DNA from: Pseudoxanthomonas sp. GM95
GTDB taxonomy: Bacteria > Pseudomonadota > Gammaproteobacteria > Xanthomonadales > Xanthomonadaceae
Length of the DNA stretch: 64,000 nt
Direction: 5' to 3'
Assembly (NCBI RefSeq): GCF_900109775.1
Contig: NZ_FOAX01000001.1
Location: 744,001 to 808,000, forward strand
Shown: one piece after another, positions 16,838-24,591 of the stretch
How positions within the stretch are numbered: the first letter of the stretch is position 1
Layout of the letters: each line of letters opens with the position of its first letter
The notes under the pieces: generated by a model
The model's database searches: none
The model's input: only the letters and a program-made list of their open reading frames with translations
Told to the model about the DNA's origin: nothing
Position numbers and translations under genes: made by a program

Positions 16838-17793
16838 GCGCCGCCTTCGCGCCCTGGCAGCAGCGCGCCTACGACCAGGCCATCGATGCCTTGCAGGCCG
16901 GCCGCCTGGGCCATGCGCTGCTGCTGTGCGGCCCGGCCGGGCTGGGTAAGCGGGCCATCGCCGATCGCCTGGCGCGGCACGTGCTGAGCGGCGGGGCGCC
17001 CGATGGCAACAACCGCGACACGCAGCTGATCGATGCAGGCACGCATCCGGACCTGCAGCAGGTGTCGTTCATTCCCACGCGCGATGGCACCAAACTGCGC
17101 ACCGAGATCATCATCGAGCAGATCCGCGAACTGTCGCAGAAGCTCAACCTGACCCCGCAGTACGGGCGGGCACAGGTGGCGGTGATCGATCCGGCCGATG
17201 CGGTCAACAACGCCGCCTGGAACGCGCTGCTCAAGACCCTGGAAGAACCGCAGCCCGGTCGCTACCTGTGGCTGCTCAGCGCCAATCCGATGCGCCTGCC
17301 GGCGACCATCCGCAGCCGCTGCCAGAAGCTGGAAGTGCGCCTGCCCACGCACGCCGAGGCGATGGCCTGGCTGGCCGGGCACGGCTTTCCGCCAGGTGCC
17401 TGTGCCGAAGCGCTGGACGCCGCGCAGGGCCACCCCGGCCTGGCGCTGTCGTGGATGAGCGAGGGCGGCATGGCGCTGCGGCGTGAAGTGGCCGGCGATC
17501 TGGGCAAGCTCGAACGCGGCCAACTGGCGGTGGTCGAAACCGCCCAGCGCTGGGCCAACGACGAGCACGCGGCGTTGCGCCTGCGCTTCGCCGCGGATCT
17601 GGTGCTGGCCCAGGCGGCCGATCCGGCCTTGACCGATCCGGCACGATTGAACAAGCTGGCTACATGGTTCGACGCGGCCAACCGCACGCGCGACCTCTTG
17701 CGCACGACGGTGCGCGCCGATTTGGCAATGGTGGATCTGCTGCTGGCCTGGCGCGATGGCTCGCGCGGGCCGGTTCTTGGAGCTCGGGGATGA
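16834..17793 (+). CDS. holB: DNA polymerase III delta-prime subunit
   Basis: 319 residues. Clamp-loader subunit of the replicase. AAA+ features are visible: GPAGLGKR, the DPADAVNNAAWNALLKTLEEP region, and the SRC motif in TIRSRCQ. Notably, the four-cysteine zinc module that precedes AGTHPD in E. coli delta-prime is missing; the stretch reads PDGNNRDTQLIDAGTHPD with no cysteine. The frame is intact across this stretch, so it is not a frameshift. The gene overlaps tmk and pilZ by four bases each. Confidence 0.93.
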   Translation: MSAAFAPWQQRAYDQAIDALQAGRLGHALLLCGPAGLGKRAIADRLARHVLSGGAPDGNNRDTQLIDAGTHPDLQQVSFIPTRDGTKLRTEIIIEQIRELSQKLNLTPQYGRAQVAVIDPADAVNNAAWNALLKTLEEPQPGRYLWLLSANPMRLPATIRSRCQKLEVRLPTHAEAMAWLAGHGFPPGACAEALDAAQGHPGLALSWMSEGGMALRREVAGDLGKLERGQLAVVETAQRWANDEHAALRLRFAADLVLAQAADPALTDPARLNKLATWFDAANRTRDLLRTTVRADLAMVDLLLAWRDGSRGPVLGARG

Positions 17794-18137
17794 ATGCAAC
17801 AAAGGGCGGCATCCTGTCGCTGACAGTGAAAGACAAGGCGCAGCTCTACAGCGCGTACATCCCCTTCGTGAAGAACGGCGGCATCTTCGTGCCCACGCCC
17901 AAGCGCTACTTCCTGGGCGATGAGGTCTTCGTGCTGGTGACCCTGCCCGAATCCAGCGAGCGCCTGCCGGTGGCCGGCAAGGTCATCTGGGTGACGCCGG
18001 TCGGCGCACAGGGTGCCCGCACGGCCGGCATCGGCGTGCAGTTCACCGAAGGCGGCGAGGGCGACACGGTGCGCAACCGCATCGAAACCCTGCTGGCCGG
18101 CACGCTCAACGCCGACAAGCCCACGCACACGATGTAA
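17790..18137 (+). CDS. pilZ: Type IV pilus assembly protein PilZ
   Basis: 115 residues from ATG 17790, overlapping the holB stop as ATGA. It matches PilZ of Pseudomonas and Xanthomonas (GGIFVPTPKRYFLGDEVFVLV and KVIWVTP). Like that founding member, it lacks the RxxxR and D/NxSxxG residues that bind c-di-GMP. It therefore probably works in pilus biogenesis through protein contacts. The holB-pilZ order is the same as in P. aeruginosa. Confidence 0.93.
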   Translation: MNATKGGILSLTVKDKAQLYSAYIPFVKNGGIFVPTPKRYFLGDEVFVLVTLPESSERLPVAGKVIWVTPVGAQGARTAGIGVQFTEGGEGDTVRNRIETLLAGTLNADKPTHTM

Positions 18138-18152
18138 CCAGGCGCACTGCAC

Positions 18153-18761
18153 ATGCGGCCGCGTCGCTTCCTGATCGCCAGTGTCCTGTATGGGGCGCTG
18201 GCGATGTCGTTTCCGGGCCACGCAGACATCCGCCTCGTGCAAGTGTGGGCCGGGCAGGAGTCCCAGCCATTGCTGTCGCAATCGTCACCGCTGCAGTTGC
18301 ACTACACGCTGCAGCCGGGACTGGGTGATGGCGTTCGCCTGATGACGATCGAGCAGGATCCGGCCAGGCCGCGCGACACGTTGCGGGTGCGTATCCAGCA
18401 TCAGACCAGCCTGGCGATCAGTGGCGAAGGTCCGCATCTGGATCTGATCGACTGGAAGCACTGCACGTCGTCCTGGCAGACCATCGCCGATCCGGGCGAC
18501 GGCCGCTTTCAGATTCCCGAACCCACGCCCGAACAGGCGGAATGCTTTCCCGCCTTCAGCAAGGCCGAACTGCTGGCCGCGGTGCGTGCGCAGGAAGGCA
18601 GCAACCCGTCTTGGGAGCGCATCGCCGAAGGCGTGCCACGCGCCGGCGAAGGTGCGTCCTACGTGGCGCCCAGCCTGCTGCGGATGAAGCTGGAGCGGTG
18701 GGATGGCCTGCGCTGGGTGGAAGTCACCCAGTTCGATGTGTCGATCGAGATGGGGTGCTGA
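18153..18761 (+). CDS. Exported protein of unknown function
   Basis: 202 residues. A signal peptide with likely cleavage after GHA (residues ~22-24) points to the periplasm. The mature part contains three cysteines (DWKHCTSS, AECFPA and a C-terminal Cys202), so a disulfide is possible. I recognise no domain. The gene starts 15 bases after pilZ, so it is probably the last cistron of that operon. It faces the small membrane-protein gene at its 3' end. Confidence 0.75.
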   Translation: MRPRRFLIASVLYGALAMSFPGHADIRLVQVWAGQESQPLLSQSSPLQLHYTLQPGLGDGVRLMTIEQDPARPRDTLRVRIQHQTSLAISGEGPHLDLIDWKHCTSSWQTIADPGDGRFQIPEPTPEQAECFPAFSKAELLAAVRAQEGSNPSWERIAEGVPRAGEGASYVAPSLLRMKLERWDGLRWVEVTQFDVSIEMGC

Positions 18762-18785
18762 CGCGCGCGGCGTCGTGGCTTGCGC

Positions 18786-18959
18786 TTACAGGCTCTTGAG
18801 CAGGTTGCCCAGCAGCAGCACGACCAGGCCGGCGCAGAGCAGCCAGAACGCATATGGCACCAGCGCCGGGATGTAGTGCAGCCTGGCGGCGACGCCCAGG
18901 CCGCCGAGCAGCAGCGACAGGAAATAGGTGCCGGCACTCGGCGCAGACAGATTGAACAT
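18786..18959 (-). CDS. 57-residue membrane protein
   Basis: A complete small frame (ATG 18959 to TAA 18786) encodes 57 residues that are mostly hydrophobic. Two membrane helices are apparent: residues ~11-30 (YFLSLLLGGLGVAA) and ~35-53 (PYAFWLLCAGLVVLLLG). They are joined by RLHYIP, and the C-terminus is Lys-Ser-Leu. The gene fills the gap between two well-supported genes and uses clean codons, which supports it being real. No Shine-Dalgarno is obvious and no function can be assigned. Confidence 0.6.
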   Translation of the reverse strand: MFNLSAPSAGTYFLSLLLGGLGVAARLHYIPALVPYAFWLLCAGLVVLLLGNLLKSL

Positions 18960-18984
18960 GCAGGTCAGGTCGTCGTGGTTCGAA

Positions 18985-19009
18985 GGCGGATCATGATGCC
19001 CGATCCGCC
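18985..19009 (-). terminator. Hairpin downstream of the beta-oxidation gene
   Basis: GGCGGATC (18985-18992) and GATCCGCC (19002-19009) pair perfectly across a nine-base loop, 44 bases after the stop of the leftward multienzyme gene and 26 bases before the small membrane protein. No T-run follows on the minus strand, so termination is a guess. Confidence 0.4.
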
Positions 19010-19052
19010 GCGCGGCTTGCAGCCGGCGGCGGTCGGCGCGTTGGATCGACGA

Positions 19053-21125
19053 TCAGGCGATCGGCTCGCGCAAGGCCGGGTTATCCCAGCCCGGACGCGG
19101 CGCAAAGCGGTCGCCATGGCGCGCCTGCAGCGTGCGCAGGCGTTCGACCAGGGCATCGGCGCCGGTGGCGCGGATGTGCTGGATCGGGCCGCCGCGGAAC
19201 GGCGCGAAGCCGGTGCCGAAGATCACGCCGGCATCGAGCAGATCCGCATCGGCTACCACGTCGTCATTCAGGCAGGCCACGGCCTCGTTGAGCAGCGGCA
19301 GGATCAGGCGGTCTTCCAGGTCGTCCGGCGCCTGGTAGTCCTTGGGCACCTCGGGTTTGACCGCGCGTCCGTTCTCCCACTTGTACAGGCCCTGGCCGTC
19401 CTTCTTGCCGCGCTTGTCCGGTTCGACCGTGGCCAGCGCCGCCGGCACCTGCAGGCCGAGAAAGGGTGAAAGCTCCTTGCCCACGCCGGCGGCAACATCC
19501 AGGCCCACGGTGTCGATCAGTTCGATCGGGCCCATCGGCATGCCGAATTTCACCGCGGCCTTGTCGATCACCGCACCGGGAATGCCTTCGGCGTAGGCGG
19601 TCGCCGCTTCGAGCATGTACGGGAACAGCACGCGGTTGACCAGGAAGCCCGGCGTGCCCGCGACCGGCACCGGGAACTTGTCCAGCGCCTTGCAGAACGC
19701 CGCCAGGCGTTGCCCGGTCTCGGCCGACATGCCGTCGTGATGGACGATTTCCACCAGCGGCATCATCGACACCGGATTGAAGTAGTGCAGGCCGCCGAAC
19801 TGCGCGGGCCTGGCGATGTGGTCGCGCAACTCCACCAACGGGATCGATGAAGTGTTGGTTGTCAGCAGCGCATCGGCTTTCAGCTGCGGCTCGACGCTCT
19901 GGTAGAGCGCGCGCTTGGCTTCGGGATTCTCGATGATGGCTTCGATCACCAGATCGGCGCTGGCCACGCCTGCGCCGACCAGGTCGGATTTCAGGCGTGC
20001 GGCGACGGCCGGACGCTTGCTCTCGTCCTTGACCTTCTTCTCGAACAGCGCCTGCGCCCGGGTCATGGCCGGATCGATGTAGCGCTGCTCGCGATCCTGC
20101 AGCGTCACCTCGAAGCCCTTGTAGGCTGACCACGCGGCGATATCGCCGCCCATCACGCCGGCGCCGATCACGTGCACGTGCTTGATCCCATGATCCTTGC
20201 CGCCCAGGCCCTTCAGGCGTTCGGTCAGGAAGAAGATCCGCACCAGGTTGCGCGCGGTCGGCGTGCTGGCCAGCTTGACCACCGCGCGACGCTCGGCATC
20301 CAGGCGCGCGTTGATGGCCTTGCCGCCGAAACGCTCCCACGTGTTGATCAGCGCATACGGCGCCGGGTACTGGTCCTTGCGTGCCTTGCGCGCGACCTGC
20401 TTGGCCATCTGCGGAGCCAGCAGTTTGCGCGCGGGAAGCGTATTGGTGACCCAGCCCAACGCGCGCTGCTTGAACGGTCGCGTGGTGCCCTTCAGCGCCA
20501 GCGTGGCCGCGGTGTCGATCAGGACAGCCTGGTCCACGACTTTGTCGACCAGGCCCATCGCGCGCGCGGCGCTGGCCGAGACGGTGCGGCCGGTCAGCAT
20601 CAGGTCCATCGCCGCCGGCGCGCCGATCAGGCGCGGCAGGCGTGCGCTGCCGCCCCAGCCGGGGAAGATGCCCAGCTTGGTTTCCGGCAGGCCGATGCGG
20701 GTCGAGGCGTCCTTGGACGCCACGCGATAGCGGCAGGCCAGCGAGATCTCGGTGCCGCCGCCCATGCAGAAGCCGTGGATCGCCGCGACGGTCGGGCAGG
20801 GCAGTTCGGCCAGCTTCTGGAAGGTGGCCTGGCCGCGACGGATCGCGTCGTTGACCGTGCCCTTGCGGTCGAACTCCTGGAACTCCTTCAGGTCCGCGCC
20901 GGCGGCGAAGGCCTTCTTGGCCGAGGCGATCACCACACCCTTGGGCGGGTCGATGGCCAGGCGTTCGATCAACGTGCCCAGTTCGATCAGCACGTCCTGG
21001 GAGAAGGCGTTGACCGAGGCGTTCTCGCGGTCGAAGGACACGACGACCACGCCGTCCGGACGGGTCTCCGTGCGCCAGTGACTGAATCGGAGCCCATCGA
21101 AGCTGGCTGTCATGGAGTGGACCAT
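19053..21125 (-). CDS. Fatty-oxidation multienzyme (enoyl-CoA hydratase / 3-hydroxyacyl-CoA dehydrogenase)
   Basis: 690 residues. The N-terminal half is a crotonase-fold hydratase with GFCMGGGTEISLACRYRV and PETKLGIFPGWGG. The C-terminal half is a 3-hydroxyacyl-CoA dehydrogenase with the NAD site HVIGAGVMGG and the catalytic HYFNPV block. It performs two steps of beta-oxidation. The hydratase motifs are closer to FadJ than FadB, but I do not assign either symbol. No thiolase gene (fadA/fadI) is adjacent. A second ATG at 21113 is an alternative start. The gene is divergent from rpoE. Confidence 0.9.
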   Translation of the reverse strand: MVHSMTASFDGLRFSHWRTETRPDGVVVVSFDRENASVNAFSQDVLIELGTLIERLAIDPPKGVVIASAKKAFAAGADLKEFQEFDRKGTVNDAIRRGQATFQKLAELPCPTVAAIHGFCMGGGTEISLACRYRVASKDASTRIGLPETKLGIFPGWGGSARLPRLIGAPAAMDLMLTGRTVSASAARAMGLVDKVVDQAVLIDTAATLALKGTTRPFKQRALGWVTNTLPARKLLAPQMAKQVARKARKDQYPAPYALINTWERFGGKAINARLDAERRAVVKLASTPTARNLVRIFFLTERLKGLGGKDHGIKHVHVIGAGVMGGDIAAWSAYKGFEVTLQDREQRYIDPAMTRAQALFEKKVKDESKRPAVAARLKSDLVGAGVASADLVIEAIIENPEAKRALYQSVEPQLKADALLTTNTSSIPLVELRDHIARPAQFGGLHYFNPVSMMPLVEIVHHDGMSAETGQRLAAFCKALDKFPVPVAGTPGFLVNRVLFPYMLEAATAYAEGIPGAVIDKAAVKFGMPMGPIELIDTVGLDVAAGVGKELSPFLGLQVPAALATVEPDKRGKKDGQGLYKWENGRAVKPEVPKDYQAPDDLEDRLILPLLNEAVACLNDDVVADADLLDAGVIFGTGFAPFRGGPIQHIRATGADALVERLRTLQARHGDRFAPRPGWDNPALREPIA

Positions 21126-21149
21126 CCGTTACGGTACGGGGAGCCAGTT

Positions 21150-21200
21150 ATGATCGTGAGGTTGTTTGGCCTGCGTCAAATCCCCACCTCAAACGCAGGC
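21150..21200 (-). promoter_or_regulatory. Promoter of the beta-oxidation gene overlapped by an inverted repeat
   Basis: On the minus strand, TTGACG (21179-21174) and GATCAT (21155-21150) are separated by 18 bases and form a plausible sigma-70 promoter about 25 bases upstream of the start codon. GCCTGCGT (21169-21176) and ACGCAGGC (21193-21200) are perfect eight-base inverted repeats whose proximal arm covers the -35, as expected for a repressor operator. Confidence 0.45.
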
Positions 21201-21277
21201 ACCTGACAGGCAGTCCACGCGCGATGCGCTACTTTCCGGTTCGAATCCCCTTGCAGCAGGACCTTCATGCCGACGGT

Positions 21278-21304
21278 GAACTTTCCGCCGCCGCCGCGGT
21301 CACA
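21278..21304 (+). promoter_or_regulatory. Sigma-E-type promoter of rpoE-rseA-mucD
   Basis: GAACTT (21278-21283), a 15-base spacer and GTCACA (21299-21304) match the ECF sigma-E pattern (G)GAACTT-N15-17-GTCNNA. Transcription would start near 21311, which leaves about 35 bases of leader if the gene starts at 21346. The site implies positive autoregulation by RpoE. Confidence 0.6.
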
Positions 21305-21345
21305 GGATGCGGACCATGACGGCGCCCACAGGTGTGCGGCCCGGC

Positions 21346-21963
21346 ATGGCTGAAGCTGATCCACCGATCGAGCTGGATTTCGAGCTGGTCAAGCGCGTAC
21401 AGCGCGGGGACAGCGCCGCGTTCGACCTGCTGGTGCGCAAGTACCAGCACCGGATCCTGGCGCTGATCGGCCGCTACGTACATGACTGGAGCGAATGCCA
21501 GGACGTGGCACAGGACACTTTCATGCGCGCTTACCGCGCCATCGGGAGTTTCCGTGGAGACGCGCAGTTCTATACCTGGCTGCACAGGATCGCCGTGAAC
21601 ACTGCCAAGAACCATCTGGTTGCCCACAACCGCCGCCCGCCCACCGACGATGTCGATGCGTCCGACGCCGAGCAATACGACTCTGGCGCGCGCCTGCGCG
21701 ACACCGACACGCCCGAGCGTGAGCTCATGCGCCAACAGCTCGAACAGACCGTGATGAAGGCCGTCGCCGCGCTGCCCGAAGAACTGCGCATGGCCATCAC
21801 CCTACGCGAGGTCGAAGGGCTGAGCTACGACGAGATCGCCGCCAGGATGGGCTGCCCGATCGGCACGGTGCGCTCGCGCATCTTCCGTGCGCGCGATGCG
21901 ATCGACGTGGAATTGCGGCCGCTGCTCGACACCGACAGCGCCACCCGGGAGCGCGCGCGATGA
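21346..21963 (+). CDS. rpoE: ECF RNA polymerase sigma factor RpoE
   Basis: 205 residues. Region 2 is visible in FDLLVRKYQHRI and CQDVAQDTFMRAYR, and region 4 in PEELRMAITLREVEGLSYDEIAARM with GTVRSRIFRAR. I start at ATG 21346 (MAEADPP) because the upstream ATG at 21307 lies before the predicted transcription start of the sigma-E promoter. The stop overlaps rseA (ATGA at 21960). In Xanthomonas the rpoE-rseA-mucD operon responds to envelope and heat stress; the same order is seen here. Confidence 0.95.
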   Translation: MAEADPPIELDFELVKRVQRGDSAAFDLLVRKYQHRILALIGRYVHDWSECQDVAQDTFMRAYRAIGSFRGDAQFYTWLHRIAVNTAKNHLVAHNRRPPTDDVDASDAEQYDSGARLRDTDTPERELMRQQLEQTVMKAVAALPEELRMAITLREVEGLSYDEIAARMGCPIGTVRSRIFRARDAIDVELRPLLDTDSATRERAR

Positions 21964-22814
21964 TCGACGATAAATTCCAGCAGCATTACCGCCAGCAGAT
22001 GTCCGCGTTGATGGACGGCGAGCTGGCACCGGACCAGGCGCGCTTCCTGATGCGGCGCATGGCCGAGGACTCGGAGCTCAACGACACCTGGGAACGCTGG
22101 CAGCTGTGCGGTGACGTGCTGCGCGGCCGCGCCCAGGCACCGGCGCCGCAGGGCTTTGCCGAGCGCGTCGCCGCGGCCATCGCCGCGCAGTCCGTACAGC
22201 CGGCCGCCAACCAGGAGTTCCGTCGTCCGCGCAACCGCCTGTTGCGTTGGGGCGGTGGGGCGATTGCCGCATCCGTGGCGCTGGTGGCCTTGTTCATGGC
22301 CGGCCAGCAGACCAAGCCGCAGGCGAGCGCGCCGGCTTCCGAACTGGCCAGCGTGGCGCCTGTTTTGAACAGTGGGACGCCGCCGGCAACCCCGGTTGCG
22401 CCGGTGCAAACGCCCGCTGCCGATGCCGGCGCTGCACTGGCCGGCACCGCAGTCGCCGTGGCCAGCCTGCCGCGCCGGGCCGACGACAGCCGGCGCGGCA
22501 GCGCCACGCGCAACCAGCAGGCCGCGCGCGCCACCGCCAGCATCACCCAGCAGGCGCTGGCCGCGGTCAACGCGCCGCCGGCCCGTGCAGCTTCTGCTGA
22601 AGTGGCTGCCACGCAGGATCCGTTCGCCGGTGCCCACCTGGGTCAGGCGGCCGCGCGGCCGTGGCCGCGGGCGAACCTGCCGCAGTTCCGCGCGGGCGGG
22701 GCCTACAGCGCCGGCTACGCGCCGGGCGAGCAGGCGCCGTACTACCCGTTCCAGCCGCGCCTGAGCGAGTCGCCGGCCAGCGCCACGCCGCCGGCTTCCA
22801 CGCCGCAACCCTGA
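21960..22814 (+). CDS. rseA: Anti-sigma-E factor RseA
   Basis: 284 residues. The cytoplasmic N-terminus (QQMSALMDGELAPDQARFLMRRM) is the RseA sigma-binding domain. A membrane helix follows at residues ~98-116. The periplasmic part is long (~165 residues) and rich in Ala, Pro, Gln and Ser, without recognisable domains. RseA holds RpoE inactive until periplasmic stress triggers its proteolysis. The translational overlap with rpoE helps keep the two proteins in balance. Confidence 0.92.
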   Translation: MIDDKFQQHYRQQMSALMDGELAPDQARFLMRRMAEDSELNDTWERWQLCGDVLRGRAQAPAPQGFAERVAAAIAAQSVQPAANQEFRRPRNRLLRWGGGAIAASVALVALFMAGQQTKPQASAPASELASVAPVLNSGTPPATPVAPVQTPAADAGAALAGTAVAVASLPRRADDSRRGSATRNQQAARATASITQQALAAVNAPPARAASAEVAATQDPFAGAHLGQAAARPWPRANLPQFRAGGAYSAGYAPGEQAPYYPFQPRLSESPASATPPASTPQP

Positions 22815-22887
22815 CTCCGCGCGGCATGCCCACGCATGCCGCCGGCCAGTCGCTTCCTTCCTTTTCCGACGCAGAGGCAAGCAGTCG

Positions 22888-24471
22888 ATGAATGCACATG
22901 TCCGTCTTGGCCTGATCGGCCTGGTTTCCCTCACCCTGCCGCTGGCCGCCTGCGCCCAGCAGGGCAGCAACAGCGGCAGCGCCGCCGCGATCGCGCCGAC
23001 CATCGCGCAGAGCAGCGCCCCGCAGATCGTCACCGGCCTGCCGGACTTCACCCGCCTGGTGGAGCAGGTCGCGCCAGGCGTGGTGAACATCGACGCCACC
23101 ATCGGCGGTGCCAGCGATGACGCCAGCGCCGAGGACATGCAGTCCGATGACGAAGGCGATGGCCAGGACGGCATGGACCAGTCGCAGATCCCCGAGATCT
23201 TCCGCCAGATCTTCGGCCCAGGCATGCAGATGCCGGGGCAGGGCGGCGGTCGCGGCAACGCGCGTCCGCGCGGTGAGTCGATGGGCTCGGGCTTCATCAT
23301 CTCGCCCGACGGCTACATCATGACCAACAACCACGTGGTCGATGGCTCGGGCAACGTCAAGGTGAAGCTGTCCGACGGTCGCTCGTTCAAGGCCAAGGTG
23401 GTCGGCACCGACAAGGGCTACGACGTGGCTCTGCTGAAGATCGAAGCCAAGAACCTGCCCTCGCTGCGTATGGGCGAGTCCAACAACCTCAAGGCCGGTC
23501 AGTGGGTGGTGGCGATCGGCTCGCCGTTCGGCCTGGACCACTCGGTCACTGCCGGCGTGGTCAGCGCCACCGGCCGCACCCAGGCTGGCATGGGCGGCAC
23601 CAACTACGTGCGCTTCATCCAGACCGACGTGGCGATCAACCAGGGCAATTCCGGTGGCCCGCTGCTCAATACCTCCGGTGAAGTGGTCGGCATCAACTCG
23701 CAGATCTTTTCCCAGTCCGGCGGCTACATGGGCATCAGCTTCGCGATCCCGATCGACCTGGCCATCAGCGCCGCCGACCAGCTGAAGAAGACCGGCAAGG
23801 TCAGTCGCGCGATGCTCGGCGTGTCGATGAACCAGGAAATCAGCGAGGGCATGGCCAAGAAGCTCGGCCTGCCCGACACCAACGGCGTCATGGTCACCAC
23901 CGTGCAGCCGGGCAGCGGCGCGGACAAGGCGGGCCTCAAGCCGATGGACGTGATCACCGAGTTCAATGGCGAAAAGGTCAGCGACTACTCGGATCTGCCC
24001 TCGCGCGTGGCCCCGCTGCCGCCAGGCACCAAGGTCACCCTGACCGTGATTCGTGACGGCAAGCCGCGCAAGGTCGACGTGACCCTGACGGCGCTGGATC
24101 AGAAGGCCTTTGAAGCCGCCAGCGGCATGGGCGGTGATCAAGATGCCGACAAGTCGGGCGGCAAGTCGCCGGCCGCGACGCCGAAGGAACTGGGCTTCTC
24201 GGTCCAGGCGCTGCCCGATGCCCAGCGCCAGCGCATGGGCCTGGCAGAGGGCGGCGTGGTGATTTCCGGCGTCAGCCGCAGCGTGGCCGAAGACACCGGC
24301 CTGGCGCCCGGGTTGGTGGTGCTGCAGGTCAACCGCAGCGCGGTCGCCAGCGTGGCCGACTTCAACAAGGCCGTGGCCGGGGTCAAGAAGGGCGAGGTGC
24401 TGATGCTGCTCATCCAGAGCCCGCGCGGCGTCAAGCAGTTCGTGGCCATCACCGTCGGCGGCGAAGGCTGA
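22888..24471 (+). CDS. mucD: DegP/MucD-type periplasmic serine protease with lipobox
   Basis: 527 residues. The trypsin-like domain has the triad His149 (TNNHVV), Asp179 (YDVALL) and Ser255 (QGNSGGP), and two PDZ domains follow. The N-terminus ends in LPLAAC (Cys22) and so fits a lipoprotein signal rather than the usual soluble-export signal. An acidic low-complexity insert (residues ~75-100, many Asp/Ser/Gln) precedes the catalytic domain. As third gene of rpoE-rseA-mucD it should degrade misfolded envelope proteins and restrain the sigma-E response. Confidence 0.94.
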   Translation: MNAHVRLGLIGLVSLTLPLAACAQQGSNSGSAAAIAPTIAQSSAPQIVTGLPDFTRLVEQVAPGVVNIDATIGGASDDASAEDMQSDDEGDGQDGMDQSQIPEIFRQIFGPGMQMPGQGGGRGNARPRGESMGSGFIISPDGYIMTNNHVVDGSGNVKVKLSDGRSFKAKVVGTDKGYDVALLKIEAKNLPSLRMGESNNLKAGQWVVAIGSPFGLDHSVTAGVVSATGRTQAGMGGTNYVRFIQTDVAINQGNSGGPLLNTSGEVVGINSQIFSQSGGYMGISFAIPIDLAISAADQLKKTGKVSRAMLGVSMNQEISEGMAKKLGLPDTNGVMVTTVQPGSGADKAGLKPMDVITEFNGEKVSDYSDLPSRVAPLPPGTKVTLTVIRDGKPRKVDVTLTALDQKAFEAASGMGGDQDADKSGGKSPAATPKELGFSVQALPDAQRQRMGLAEGGVVISGVSRSVAEDTGLAPGLVVLQVNRSAVASVADFNKAVAGVKKGEVLMLLIQSPRGVKQFVAITVGGEG

Positions 24472-24509
24472 CCGAGACGTCCGGCGCCGGGCCAACGTCC
24501 GGCGCAGGC

Positions 24510-24535
24510 CCGGGTCGCCCAAACGGGCGGCCCGG
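24510..24535 (+). terminator. Hairpin between mucD and lepA
   Basis: CCGGGTCGCCC (24510-24520) pairs with GGGCGGCCCGG (24525-24535) around the loop AAAC, with one G-U pair in 11. No T-run follows. Just before it, ACGTCCGGCGC occurs twice (24478-24488 and 24495-24505). Confidence 0.5.
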
Positions 24536-24544
24536 ATGCGGCCA

Positions 24545-24553
24545 TGCGATAAT
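24545..24553 (+). promoter_or_regulatory. Extended -10 promoter element for lepA
   Basis: TG, one base, then GATAAT (24548-24553) makes an extended -10 element with five of six consensus bases. It lies between the mucD hairpin and lepA. Transcription would begin near 24560, about 30 bases before the ATG at 24592. Confidence 0.5.
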
Positions 24554-24591
24554 CCTCGTTTGTCCTACGACGGCCACGAGCCGCCGCCCCC

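Noticed and set aside
16960..17050. Possible frameshift explaining the missing cysteines in delta-prime
   Set aside because: The same frame carries matching residues on both sides without interruption, so the cysteines were lost by substitution or deletion.
21238..21250. GGTTCGAATCCCC, resembling a tRNA T-loop, upstream of rpoE
   Set aside because: The flanking bases do not form the five-pair T stem and there are no D, anticodon or acceptor arms. It is a chance match.
22567..24522. 651-residue minus-strand frame over rseA and mucD
   Set aside because: Mirror of mucD with repetitive His/Asp/Gly content and no recognisable domain.
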